A stretch of 64,000 bases of DNA from Acidimicrobiales bacterium. GTDB taxonomy: Bacteria > Actinomycetota > Acidimicrobiia > Acidimicrobiales > UBA8592. Below the pieces are notes generated by a model, which saw nothing but the letters and a program-made list of their open reading frames with translations, made no database searches and was not told the origin of the DNA. Below are positions 1-8,507 of this stretch, in pieces (position 1 is the first letter of the stretch; each line of letters starts with the position of its first letter). The position numbers and the translations under genes were made by a program. Where the stretch lies: positions 1 through 64,000 of the forward strand of contig JASLWO010000056.1 in assembly GCA_030740795.1 (NCBI GenBank), in the 5' to 3' direction.

Positions 1-13
1 TCATCTTTGGTGT

Positions 14-1345
14 TTAGGGACCTGAGAAAGTCTTTCCACCTTCTTTAGATTCTTGTGAATAGTATGAAACCTTCGGATCATATTTTATTCCACCCTCTTC
101 TTCCCAGCGTCGAAGCTCGGATCTTCCGACAACAAACCAATGAACTTCATCTGGTCCATCGGCGAGGCGTAAAGTTCGCTGACCGGTGTACATATCTGCG
201 AGTGGTGTCCATTGTGAAACTCCTGCTGCTCCATGGAATTGGATAGCTTCATCAATGATGTGGCATACACGTATCGGAACCATCGCTTTTATTGCACTTA
301 CCCAAACGCGTGCAGCTTCATTTCCTAATTCATCCATTGCTTTCGCTGCTGTCAAAACCATCCGGCGCATAGATTCGATTTCTATTCTGGCTTTGGCGAT
401 AACTTCTATGTTCTTTCCAAGGCTTGCAATTGGCTTACCAAACGCTTCTCTGGTTAATCCACGTTTAACCATTAGTTCAATAGCTCGTTCAGCAGCTCCG
501 ATTGAGCGCATGCAATGATGGATTCTTCCCGGTCCTAACCTGACTTGAGAAATCTCAAATCCTCTTCCCTCTCCGAGAAGTATATTGTCTTTGGGAACTC
601 GGCAATCGTTGAACCGAAGGTGCATGTGACCGTGTGGTGCGTCGTCTTTTCCAAAGACGTGCATCGGTCCAAGTATCTCCACGCCTGGGTTGTCCATTGG
701 GACAAGGATCTGTGATTGTCGTTTGTGGGGTGGTCCATCTGGATTTGTTTGGACCATGCAAATCATAATTTTGCATCGTGGGTCACCGGCTCCTGAAATG
801 TAGAATTTTTCTCCGGTTATTACCCACTCATCTCCATCAAGAATGGCCTTGCAAGAAATGTTCTTAGCATCTGAAGAAGGAATGTCCGGTTCGGTCATTG
901 CGTAAGCGGAACGGATTTCACCGTTAAGTAGAGGCATCAACCATTTTTCTTTTTGTTCTTCAGTTCCTATTCGTTCCAGTACTTCCATATTTCCGGTATC
1001 GGGAGCGGAACAGTTGAGGCTTTCTGAAGCTATTGGGTTCTTTCCTAGTTCCGTAGCAATGTATGCATAGTCAAGGTTCTTTAGTCCCTCTCCTGTTTCA
1101 GCGTCGGGTAGGAAAAAATTCCAAAGCCCCTGATCCTTCGCCTTGGCTTTGATTGAATCAAGAAGTTCAAGTTGCCCTTCTCCATAACCCCAGCGTTCTT
1201 CTCTGTCCACACCCAATTCATAAAATTCTTTGGTATGCGGGTCTACTTCTTCAGCGATAAATTTTTTCACTGCATCAAATAAAGGTCGGACTTCTTCCGA
1301 CATTCTAAGATCAAACATTTCCGGTGTTGTTTCTAAGCCAGCCAT
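14..1345 (-). CDS. acyl-CoA dehydrogenase family protein
   Basis: A full-length acyl-CoA dehydrogenase of 443 residues, an FAD flavoenzyme that introduces the alpha-beta double bond into acyl-CoA thioesters in the cytoplasm. The visible signs are the mid-region flavin/substrate segment (AMTEPDIPSSDAKN, about residue 150), FYISGAGDPRCK, the arginine-rich FGKPIASLGKN helix, and the C-terminal RLADGPDEVHW typical of the ACAD10/11-like branch. It is slightly longer than the usual 380-400 residues because of an N-terminal helical extension, again typical of that branch. The ATG start has a clean GGAGG five bases upstream on the minus strand. It is transcribed away from the next gene, so it may start a separate unit continuing left of the window. 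The substrate cannot be predicted. Confidence 0.9.
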   Translation of the reverse strand: MAGLETTPEMFDLRMSEEVRPLFDAVKKFIAEEVDPHTKEFYELGVDREERWGYGEGQLELLDSIKAKAKDQGLWNFFLPDAETGEGLKNLDYAYIATELGKNPIASESLNCSAPDTGNMEVLERIGTEEQKEKWLMPLLNGEIRSAYAMTEPDIPSSDAKNISCKAILDGDEWVITGEKFYISGAGDPRCKIMICMVQTNPDGPPHKRQSQILVPMDNPGVEILGPMHVFGKDDAPHGHMHLRFNDCRVPKDNILLGEGRGFEISQVRLGPGRIHHCMRSIGAAERAIELMVKRGLTREAFGKPIASLGKNIEVIAKARIEIESMRRMVLTAAKAMDELGNEAARVWVSAIKAMVPIRVCHIIDEAIQFHGAAGVSQWTPLADMYTGQRTLRLADGPDEVHWFVVGRSELRRWEEEGGIKYDPKVSYYSQESKEGGKTFSGP

Positions 1346-1501
1346 TGTTCCTCCAATAAGAATTTACCTATTCACCTTATGTCTATCTTGACCAGAACCG
1401 CTAATAAGAAGAAGCGAATAGAAGAAAATTTAATTTCTTTATGACTTAGCGCTAGTTTCTATAGCAAACACAGAAGAATCAGAAAGTAGATAGGTATACA
1501 C

Positions 1502-2290
1502 ATGAGTAACCGTAAGAACATGATGCAGGCATTAGAAAACTGTTTCACCGAATTTGAATTTCTTATCTCAAATCTAACCAACAATGATTGGCAAACACAA
1601 TCGCTTTGTCCCAATTGGAATGTCAAAGGAGTGGTTACACATCTTGCCGGCATAGAGAATCTTTTATTGGGATGGATTCCCAAGAACGCCGATGAATGGC
1701 CTCCGTTTCCCAAAATGGCTGAGTTTGAAAAAGTAGCTGACGGTCTTAGCTCAGCTGAATTGCTTGACCGTTCACTCTCTATTGTTAATGAACGGCGCCA
1801 AGAACTCAATGAAATAGGTGATGAGAAATGGGGTTTAGAATGCATGACCCCAGTAGGACCTGGCACATATGGCCGGTTTATGAATATCCGTATCTTTGAT
1901 TTCTGGGTACATCAACGAGATATGGCTATTCCTCTTAATATTGAGACTATAGATTCTGGTGTTCACGCCGAAATAGCTCTTGATGAGGTGCACGGATCAC
2001 TTGGATACATCGCTGGGAAAAAAATTGGTTTAGAAGATGGTATGAGCATCGCTTTTCATCTTTCTGGCTCTTTAGAAAAAGACCTTTTCGCAGTTGTGGA
2101 TGGTCGTGCAAGCGTCGCTGATCACGTTGATAATCCAACAATTGAGATTAACGTCGATAGTAAAAGTTTCGTTATGCTTGCCTGTGGAAGAGTAGATCCT
2201 CAAGTTGAAATAGATGCTGGGCGTATTAGTTGGTCTGGTAACGATGAATGGGGTGAACGGGCAGCTAGAAATCTTCGTTTCACCATGTAG
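1502..2290 (+). CDS. maleylpyruvate isomerase-like, mycothiol-dependent enzyme family protein
   Basis: A 262-residue protein resembling the actinobacterial family that includes mycothiol-dependent maleylpyruvate isomerase (TIGR03083-type, DinB-like four-helix fold). The N-terminus has the family pattern: a helical segment, then CPNWNVKGVVTHLAGIE near residue 38, where the His is the usual first metal ligand, and later DFWVHQRDM near residue 137, which carries a second His ligand. The C-terminal 80 residues resemble the SCP2-like half of the family. Members of this family serve in mycothiol chemistry or have unknown roles, so the exact reaction is open. It stands alone on the plus strand, divergent from the acyl-CoA dehydrogenase and 60 bases before a leaderless-looking gene. 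Confidence 0.75.
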   Translation: MSNRKNMMQALENCFTEFEFLISNLTNNDWQTQSLCPNWNVKGVVTHLAGIENLLLGWIPKNADEWPPFPKMAEFEKVADGLSSAELLDRSLSIVNERRQELNEIGDEKWGLECMTPVGPGTYGRFMNIRIFDFWVHQRDMAIPLNIETIDSGVHAEIALDEVHGSLGYIAGKKIGLEDGMSIAFHLSGSLEKDLFAVVDGRASVADHVDNPTIEINVDSKSFVMLACGRVDPQVEIDAGRISWSGNDEWGERAARNLRFTM

Positions 2291-2317
2291 AGATTCTTAT
2301 GGTTTTGTAGCTTTAAG

Positions 2318-2345
2318 TTGTGGATTTCTCTAGTGGCGATAATGT
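2318..2345 (+). promoter_or_regulatory. putative leaderless promoter for the GlpD-like gene
   Basis: TTGTGG at 2318-2323, a 16-base spacer, then TAATGT at 2340-2345; the GTG start codon follows after six more bases, where transcription would be expected to begin. No ribosome-binding site lies between. This fits a leaderless transcript. Confidence 0.5.
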
Positions 2346-2351
2346 CAAATT

Positions 2352-3986
2352 GTGGCGTTAAGAGAAGCGAACCTCGACAAGTTAGATAACGGCGAATTTG
2401 ACGTGCTTATAGTCGGAGGGGGCATTAACGGCGCTGTTTCTGCAGCGGCGCTTTCCGCTCGAGGGGCATCTGTCGCTCTTGTAGACCGCGGTGATTTCGC
2501 GGGTTTTACTAGCCAGCAATCTTCAAATCTTGTATGGGGTGGCATTAAATACCTAGAGAATTATGAAATCCCATTGGTTAGAAAGCTATGTATGAGTCGT
2601 AACCGTTTAATGCGTGCTTACCCGGCGAACGTTCAAGAGATAGGTTTTCTTGGGGTTCTAGGAGAAACGTCGCCTTTCCCTCCTTGGATAGTTGGTGTCG
2701 GAGCTTTCAGTTATTGGGGTATTGGAAATTTTAAAACTAACGCCCCTCGTCCTATGAGCGCTGAAACTATTGAACAGATCGAACCTGTTGTGAACACAGT
2801 TGGGACACTGGGCGGAATTGAATACGCTGACGCCTATTTAAAAGACAATGATGCACGGTTTGTCTTTAGCTTTATTAGATCAGCTATGGATGTTGGCGCT
2901 ATCGCTGCTAATTACGTTGAGTTAGAGTCCGCTGAACGCGTCAAGGGTAAATGGTTTGCCCAGCTGCGGGACCTAGAAAGCGGATCTGAGTTATCTCTCC
3001 AAGCCAAAGTTATTATCAACGCCGCTGGGCCTTTTCTAGATGGGTTAAACCAGTCGTGGAACCTCCACACCCGTCATCAGATTGTTTACTCCAAAGGAGT
3101 TCACCTTATCGTTGATCAATTAACCCCCAATGAGAGAGTTCTTGCTTTCTTTGATGACAGTCAAAGACTTTTTTACGTCATCCCTATGGGGAATAGATCT
3201 GTAATTGGAACCACTGACACTCGGGTAAATGACCCACACACAACCGTGACTGACGAGGATCGTGATTTTCTTTTGGGACAGATCAATGACCGGTTAGATC
3301 TGAATGCTCCTCTTAAAAGCAGTGACATAATCGCTGAACGTTCAGGAGTTCGCCCTTTGGTAGTCCGTCGTCAATCAAAGAATGTGAAAGATGTTGATTG
3401 GACTGCTTTGTCGAGAAAGCATGAGGTGGAAATTGATCACGCAAAGCAAGTTGTATCAATTTTTGGTGGGAAACTTACTGACTGTCTCAATGTCGGAGAA
3501 GAAGTAGCTGATGCCGTGCAGATTCTTGGCATTCACTTAAATCCGGATCAACGCCGTTGGTATGGGGAACCGGGGAGGGAGTCTAGAAGGGCTTTCTTCC
3601 GTCAAACTAGAGGGATGCGGATAGATGATCTTCGTGACAAGCCTGGTGCTGAACCTTTATCTGAAAGGCTTTGGAGACGGTACGGAAGAAGAGCTTTTGA
3701 CATGCTCGACGATATCCGTGAAGACCCTTCTATGGCTGAAGATATTCTGGGTTCATCTGATTACCTCCGTGTTGAGTTGCATAACACAGCGAGTACAGAA
3801 ATGGTGGTGAAGTTAGATGACTTTCTGCGTAGGAGAAGCAAAATTTCTCTCATTACACGCGAGGAAGAAGTCCGATCATCAGAAGGCCTTCAGGAAGTGG
3901 CTGAAATTCTTTTCGGATCCTCAGCAAATCGTAAATTGGTAGAGCATTTCGGCTCTTCTATTCTCGATAATGAAAAAAACAGTTAA
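2352..3986 (+). CDS. FAD-dependent glycerol-3-phosphate dehydrogenase family protein
   Basis: A 544-residue flavoprotein of the GlpD/DAO family, which oxidises sn-glycerol 3-phosphate to dihydroxyacetone phosphate and passes electrons to quinones at the membrane. The Rossmann FAD motif VGGGINGAVSAAALSARG is at about residue 20, followed by the family signature SSNLVWGGIKYLE near residue 57. The NRSVIGTTDTR segment near residue 285 and IFGGKLTDC near residue 375 are also typical. The C-terminal 130 residues match the GlpD helical cap domain. The start is GTG at 2352, chosen because a TAATGT box sits six bases upstream. The next gene converges on it with a five-base gap. The true substrate could be another hydroxy acid. 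Confidence 0.82.
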   Translation: MALREANLDKLDNGEFDVLIVGGGINGAVSAAALSARGASVALVDRGDFAGFTSQQSSNLVWGGIKYLENYEIPLVRKLCMSRNRLMRAYPANVQEIGFLGVLGETSPFPPWIVGVGAFSYWGIGNFKTNAPRPMSAETIEQIEPVVNTVGTLGGIEYADAYLKDNDARFVFSFIRSAMDVGAIAANYVELESAERVKGKWFAQLRDLESGSELSLQAKVIINAAGPFLDGLNQSWNLHTRHQIVYSKGVHLIVDQLTPNERVLAFFDDSQRLFYVIPMGNRSVIGTTDTRVNDPHTTVTDEDRDFLLGQINDRLDLNAPLKSSDIIAERSGVRPLVVRRQSKNVKDVDWTALSRKHEVEIDHAKQVVSIFGGKLTDCLNVGEEVADAVQILGIHLNPDQRRWYGEPGRESRRAFFRQTRGMRIDDLRDKPGAEPLSERLWRRYGRRAFDMLDDIREDPSMAEDILGSSDYLRVELHNTASTEMVVKLDDFLRRRSKISLITREEEVRSSEGLQEVAEILFGSSANRKLVEHFGSSILDNEKNS

Positions 3987-3991
3987 AGGTC

Positions 3992-4804
3992 TTATTCGAG
4001 GAACTCTGGTTCATCTCTTAATAGTTCTTCCCACCAGCCTTGGAATTGAAACCAACCGGCGAGTTCGTGACCTTGGTGTTCGTATCCCGATTGAGCGAGG
4101 TCTTCTGGGATTTCTATAGGAGTTCCCGCAGATTCTGCAAGAAGTTGGCTTTGGCAACTTCTTTCAAGCGCCACAAACCACCAAACTGCTGAATCTACGC
4201 TACCTCCGGCGGTGATGATTCCATGATTTTGGTGAATGAGCGCTTTTTTGTCACCTAATGCGTCCGCCATTGCTTTACCAATTTCTGTATCTACAACTGG
4301 GGAGCCGCTCCCTACCGAACAAAGCGCTACATCATTGAAGAACATTGTGTCATCTTGGGTGATCATTTTTAATGGTTTCCCCAATGCAGAGAACGTGCGT
4401 CCATACATTGAGTGGCAATGTGCAGCTGCAATGACATCAGGTCGGGCAGCGTGTAGTTGTGAATGAATTGCGAATGCGGCAGCGTTCACGGGTCGGTCCC
4501 CTACAATTACCTCTCCTGTGTGATCGATGCAGAGCAAATCAGATACTTTCATTAGTTTAAAGTTTTTTCCAAATGGATTAACCCAGAAACGATCTGGGTG
4601 TTCTGGATCTCGTACTGTTATGTGCCCAGCTACCCCCTCTGCGAGCCGTAATCTTCCTAGTACCCGTAAACCTGCTGCGAGTCTCTGTTTTCTATGTAAA
4701 CGTTCCGTTTCTAAGTCCGTTATTTCTTGAGTTGAGGGATAAACAAATTCGTGGGTTGTCGTGCTTTTATCTATTTCGCTTTCACTGGTTTCGGTATCAG
4801 CCAT
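3992..4804 (-). CDS. class II aldolase/adducin family protein
   Basis: A 270-residue protein of the class II aldolase/adducin fold (fuculose-phosphate aldolase-like), zinc-dependent cytoplasmic enzymes that cleave or epimerise sugar phosphates or related hydroxy acids. Zinc-ligand motifs are visible: AAHCHSMYGR near residue 127 (two His) and HQNHGIITAGG near residue 192 (third His). HITVRDPEHPDRFWVNPFG near residue 60 is the family's substrate-phosphate region. About 30 extra N-terminal residues are acidic and probably disordered. It converges with the GlpD-like gene and is divergent from the polyprenyl synthase. Many actinobacterial members act on catabolic hydroxy acids rather than sugars, so no substrate is claimed. 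Confidence 0.85.
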   Translation of the reverse strand: MADTETSESEIDKSTTTHEFVYPSTQEITDLETERLHRKQRLAAGLRVLGRLRLAEGVAGHITVRDPEHPDRFWVNPFGKNFKLMKVSDLLCIDHTGEVIVGDRPVNAAAFAIHSQLHAARPDVIAAAHCHSMYGRTFSALGKPLKMITQDDTMFFNDVALCSVGSGSPVVDTEIGKAMADALGDKKALIHQNHGIITAGGSVDSAVWWFVALERSCQSQLLAESAGTPIEIPEDLAQSGYEHQGHELAGWFQFQGWWEELLRDEPEFLE

Positions 4805-4932
4805 TTCTATCTTCCTTTTCTCAGCCTTCTATACGGTAACTCAAATCTTGATGTTATGTCACTTGGGTGAACGGTATCTCTTTTCAGAAGGTATTCTCCC
4901 ATCATGCGGTTTATACACGGTATGGGTTGAAA

Positions 4933-6009
4933 ATGGGTTCAGGAATTGAATTTGATCCTTCAGTTAACCCATCTGCTATTTCGAAAGTTATTGGCCCTAT
5001 TGATGACAGACTCGTTGAAATTCTTTCTGCTGAAAGGGCGAGATGGGTAGCCGTTGATGGAACTCTAGATGCTCCATTTGATGCTCTACAATCACTTATT
5101 TTTAGTGGAGGTAAAAGGATCCGCCCAGCATTCTTTCATTGGGCTCATGTTGGAGCAGGCGGTGACGGGTCTTCAGATATAGCTATTGATGCTGGGGCAG
5201 CCATTGAGATGCTCCACGCTTTTGCTTTGGCACATGATGATGTGATGGACCATTCTTCTTCTCGCCGGGGAGAACCCTCGATATGGAAACATTTCTCAGA
5301 TTTGCATTATGAAAATGATTGGGCTGGCAATGCGAAAGAGTTTGGTGAAGCGGTCGCTATTCTGGTTGGGGATTTGGCACATGTAATCGCTGATAAATTA
5401 ATCCGAAACGTTTCGCCTACTGTTTCCAGTATCTGGGATGAGCTTCGGCTTGAAGTAAACATTGGTCAATATTTAGATGTTTTGTCCGGCGCTAGGCGAA
5501 CGTTTGATCATGCTGGCGCTCGGAGGATCCTTGAATACAAGACAGGTCGTTATTCTGTTCAACGCCCACTCCATCTTGGAGTTGCCATAGCTGGACGCCA
5601 TGACGAATTTGAGGATTTCTATACGGATTTTGGTCGCCCAGTTGGGGTTGCTTTCCAACTCAGAGATGATCTTCTCGGAGTATTTGGAGATGAGGAAACG
5701 ACAGGTAAACCAGTCGGTGATGACCTGCGAGAAGGAAAACCTACTTCTCTTGTTGCCGCCGCCTATGCACAAGCGAATGAACTTCAAACAAAGGTTCTTC
5801 ATTTAATCGGAAATCAAGATCTAACCAGAGATGATGTGGAAAAAATCCAGCAAGTCATTATTGACACTGGAGCTGATCAGGTAATTGAATCAGAAATCAA
5901 AGAGTTGACCAATATTGCTTTACAGGAACTAGAAAGGTCATCTCTAAATGAAGAAGCTATGGATGCTCTCACAGAGTTAGCGTTATTCGTCGCCTACAGA
6001 ACTTACTGA
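4933..6009 (+). CDS. polyprenyl diphosphate synthase (geranylgeranyl/farnesyl type)
   Basis: A trans-isoprenyl diphosphate synthase that condenses isopentenyl diphosphate onto allylic diphosphates to make C15-C30+ prenyl chains. The first aspartate-rich motif is LAHDDVMDHSS, preceded by the GGKRIRP diphosphate-binding segment, and the second is QLRDDLLGVFGD. The ORF track begins at a GTG (4867), which adds 22 residues that look unlike the family. I prefer ATG 4933, giving 358 residues, the normal length; a TATGTC box before the GTG leaves some doubt. Product chain length cannot be read reliably from sequence alone. It is followed 32 bases later by the amino-acid-dehydrogenase-like gene. Confidence 0.85.
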   Translation: MGSGIEFDPSVNPSAISKVIGPIDDRLVEILSAERARWVAVDGTLDAPFDALQSLIFSGGKRIRPAFFHWAHVGAGGDGSSDIAIDAGAAIEMLHAFALAHDDVMDHSSSRRGEPSIWKHFSDLHYENDWAGNAKEFGEAVAILVGDLAHVIADKLIRNVSPTVSSIWDELRLEVNIGQYLDVLSGARRTFDHAGARRILEYKTGRYSVQRPLHLGVAIAGRHDEFEDFYTDFGRPVGVAFQLRDDLLGVFGDEETTGKPVGDDLREGKPTSLVAAAYAQANELQTKVLHLIGNQDLTRDDVEKIQQVIIDTGADQVIESEIKELTNIALQELERSSLNEEAMDALTELALFVAYRTY

Positions 6010-6041
6010 TTAGATATCTAGAATTTAGCCAATTCGCTGCT

Positions 6042-7097
6042 ATGTCATGCCACAATGGACGAGTGGTATTAAGAAAATTATCTTCTACAAACGCTTTTGT
6101 CGTAACTGACCTTGAAGGTGCCCCTTCTTTTGGCATTGTCCGAAGCGCTCCCAAAATCCTTCAAGGTGGAGCGAAGGACCTTGCACGGTCAATGACATAC
6201 ACTTTCGCTTCTTTTGAAATGAAAAGAGGTGGAGCTTCCGGAGGTATCAATGCAGCTGCGGAAGTAAGAGATGAGGCTATTGGGGACTTTGTTAATGAAA
6301 TTCTTGATGATGTTTCTTCAGGGCATCTTGGTCTTTCAGCCGGGAAAGGTATCACTTCGGGTTCTTTACAGAACTTGTATGAAGTTGATTCCAGATCAAT
6401 CTTGCGTTTCGAATTACAAGGAGAAGAAACCCTTGAAACGTATCTTGCTGCTTTAGGACCGGTTGTTTCAGCTGATCAAGTTGTAAGCCTAGATGGGAAA
6501 ACAGTTGCGATCGAAGGTTTTGGTGAGCACGGACCCACAATGGTTGACCTCGTTGAAGAACGCGGTGGAAAAGTTGTTTCTATTTCTACTTCATCTGGGT
6601 CTCTAACCGATCAGTCTGGTTTAGATGCAAGTTATATAAGAAGAAAATGGGCTGAAGAAGGAATAGATTTAGTTAAAATTCTTGACGTTGAAGGAGAACC
6701 AGGTTGGAAAGTTTTCCAATCTGGAGCCGATGTCCTTTTTGCTGGTTCAAAAATGGGGGCCGTTACTCATTTAACAGCTGAAAAACTAAAGATAGAGGCG
6801 CTAGTGCCGCACCAACCTATTCCTTTCACAGCGCGGGCTCTTGCGACACTACAACGCAAAGATACTAAAGTCGTCCCTGATTTTATTGCTGTATCAGCTC
6901 CTATTTTTGCGGCTTGGCCAGAAGAAGGAGCAGGGGTTTCAGAGATAATTAAATTAGCTGAAAGTCGTATTGTTGAAGTGATACGTGAAGCTTCAAACCA
7001 TGGAGATGGTTTGTTTTTAGGAGCCTGTTACCGTGCTGAGTCTTTTCTTGAAACCTGGCAGGATACTCGTTTATTTGGCCGACCGTTAGCTAGCTAA
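6042..7097 (+). CDS. Glu/Leu/Phe/Val dehydrogenase-like protein lacking both catalytic lysines
   Basis: A 351-residue protein with the two-domain layout of amino-acid dehydrogenases (ELFV family). The N-terminal substrate domain contains GGAKDLARSMTYTFAS and KRGGASGGINA. The C-terminal NAD-binding domain starts near residue 145 with a Rossmann-like DGKTVAIEGFGEHG. In leucine and glutamate dehydrogenases the substrate/catalytic lysines sit in MTYK and, 12 residues on, GG(A/G)K. Here those exact positions are Thr and Ser. Oxidative deamination by the standard mechanism is therefore unlikely; the protein may be a regulatory or repurposed paralogue. It leads a run of same-strand genes (ABM protein, two amidohydrolases), suggesting a shared pathway. 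Confidence 0.7.
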   Translation: MSCHNGRVVLRKLSSTNAFVVTDLEGAPSFGIVRSAPKILQGGAKDLARSMTYTFASFEMKRGGASGGINAAAEVRDEAIGDFVNEILDDVSSGHLGLSAGKGITSGSLQNLYEVDSRSILRFELQGEETLETYLAALGPVVSADQVVSLDGKTVAIEGFGEHGPTMVDLVEERGGKVVSISTSSGSLTDQSGLDASYIRRKWAEEGIDLVKILDVEGEPGWKVFQSGADVLFAGSKMGAVTHLTAEKLKIEALVPHQPIPFTARALATLQRKDTKVVPDFIAVSAPIFAAWPEEGAGVSEIIKLAESRIVEVIREASNHGDGLFLGACYRAESFLETWQDTRLFGRPLAS

Positions 7098-7154
7098 CTG
7101 TAACATTTCTCCTAAACGCGCTACTGTCCTGATACTGGAACTTTGGGAGATAAT

Positions 7155-7523
7155 ATGATCACTATTACCGCAACGCTCTCTTTTAAAACAGAAGAGGACC
7201 GGAATGAAACTGTGGCGAAAACTGCTGATGTACAAGCAGCGACACGCAATGAAGAAGCTGGATGCCTTGCATATTGTTTCGCCCCCGATCCTGCAGAACC
7301 AACACATATACAGGTGTATGAATTGTGGACAGATGCTGAGAATTTAGCAGCGCATTTTGATCACCCTAATTACGCGGCGATGGTGGAAGTCCTCCATGGT
7401 TGTGAAGGGTTTTTAGCTTCAGAAAATCGTTTATACCTATCTGAAGACAAAGGTCCGGTTTATGGTCCCGATAAAAAATTTCGATTTGACGCTGTCTCTA
7501 CTGTTGATGAGAACAAGAATTGA
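7155..7523 (+). CDS. antibiotic biosynthesis monooxygenase (ABM) domain protein
   Basis: A short dimeric alpha-beta barrel protein of the ABM/YgiN type. The family includes cofactor-free quinone monooxygenases and stress proteins. The core runs from ITITATLSF through EAGCLAYCFAPDP to QVYELWTDAENLAAHFDHPNY, the usual strand-helix-strand pattern ending in the FxHxxxxHF-like helix. About 30 residues beyond the domain form a C-terminal tail. The start is ATG 7155 with GGGAG five bases upstream, instead of the TTG in the track. It sits three bases before the first amidohydrolase, so the two are probably co-translated. A second ABM protein occurs at 9907, flanking the amidohydrolases. Confidence 0.75.
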   Translation: MITITATLSFKTEEDRNETVAKTADVQAATRNEEAGCLAYCFAPDPAEPTHIQVYELWTDAENLAAHFDHPNYAAMVEVLHGCEGFLASENRLYLSEDKGPVYGPDKKFRFDAVSTVDENKN

Positions 7524-7526
7524 TAA

Positions 7527-8507
7527 ATGGGGAAAGTAATTGATCTCCATGCCCATGTTGTGCTTGAGGAGAGCTTCGGAGCTGCAGGAGAATATGGACC
7601 AGAACTCAGCGATCATGTAAAAGCGCAGGAGTTCCGAGTCGGAGATTATTCAATGCGTGTCCCATACCGTGGAAGTGTTTTCATGGACGCTGAGAAACGT
7701 ATAGAAGCCATGGATGACTTAGGAATTGATTTGCAAGTTCTTTCCCCTAACCCATTGACCTTCTTTGGACATATAGATGCCAGTAATGCTTTCTCTTTCG
7801 CCAAATCATCTAATGATGCAATGGTTTCCCATATTGAAGCTTTCCCTGAACGCTTATTAGGTGCAGCTTCTATTCCGTTACAGAACCCAGATTATGCATG
7901 TGAAGAGCTCAGTAGAGCTGTGACCGACCTTGGGCTTGTCGCAGCGTACATAGGTACCGATTATGGATTCACACTAGACGACCCTCGACTTGATGACTTC
8001 TATCAAACGCTCGTTGATTTGGATGTTCCGCTGTTAATTCACCCAGCTACCAACAATGGAATACGTGGCGCTTTAGATAAAAGGCTTGGACGGTTTGGTC
8101 TTGATCTCATAGTTGGCTACGCGTATGAAGAGACTTTGGCTGTTGCCGCTCTTGTTCTAGGAGGAGTTTTGGATAGGCATCCAAAGTTAGATGTGTGTGT
8201 TTCCCATGGAGGTGGAGCAATTGCGTTTCTTACGCAAAGATTTGACTCAATGGCTGAGTTCCTCGGTAACGAATCAGATTTTGCGAAAGGTTTACAGTTG
8301 CTCTGGTTTGATTCCCATCTTGAAGCAGGGCCAGCACATGATCTTGTTGTCTCTACAGTGGGAGTTGACCGTATGGTTTTTGGTACGAACTTTGGCGGCT
8401 GGGACGTTCCTAAAGAAGTAACAGATTTTGACCGAAGTCTTTCAGATAACGCAATCAAATTATTGCGCCTACCATGGACTGAGGGGAAGGAGATGCGCAA
8501 TGAGTGA
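7527..8507 (+). CDS. amidohydrolase 2 family (ACMSD-like) metal-dependent hydrolase
   Basis: A 326-residue TIM-barrel hydrolase or decarboxylase of the amidohydrolase-2 group, relatives of aminocarboxymuconate-semialdehyde decarboxylase that act on aromatic ring-cleavage products. The N-terminal metal motif is IDLHAHVVLEE (HxH). The barrel ligand strand LLIHPATNNG is near residue 170 and CVSHGGGAIAFLTQRFD near residue 220. The final motif reads RMVFGTNFGGWD, where many relatives have FGSDYP; the usual Asp position looks like Asn, a variant seen in part of this group. It overlaps the next amidohydrolase by eight bases, so both belong to one operon. Confidence 0.8.
   Translation: MGKVIDLHAHVVLEESFGAAGEYGPELSDHVKAQEFRVGDYSMRVPYRGSVFMDAEKRIEAMDDLGIDLQVLSPNPLTFFGHIDASNAFSFAKSSNDAMVSHIEAFPERLLGAASIPLQNPDYACEELSRAVTDLGLVAAYIGTDYGFTLDDPRLDDFYQTLVDLDVPLLIHPATNNGIRGALDKRLGRFGLDLIVGYAYEETLAVAALVLGGVLDRHPKLDVCVSHGGGAIAFLTQRFDSMAEFLGNESDFAKGLQLLWFDSHLEAGPAHDLVVSTVGVDRMVFGTNFGGWDVPKEVTDFDRSLSDNAIKLLRLPWTEGKEMRNE

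Noticed and set aside
4867-4932. GTG 4867 as the start of the polyprenyl synthase
   Set aside because: The 22 added residues are unlike the family; a TATGTC box six bases before the GTG is only a weak argument for it.
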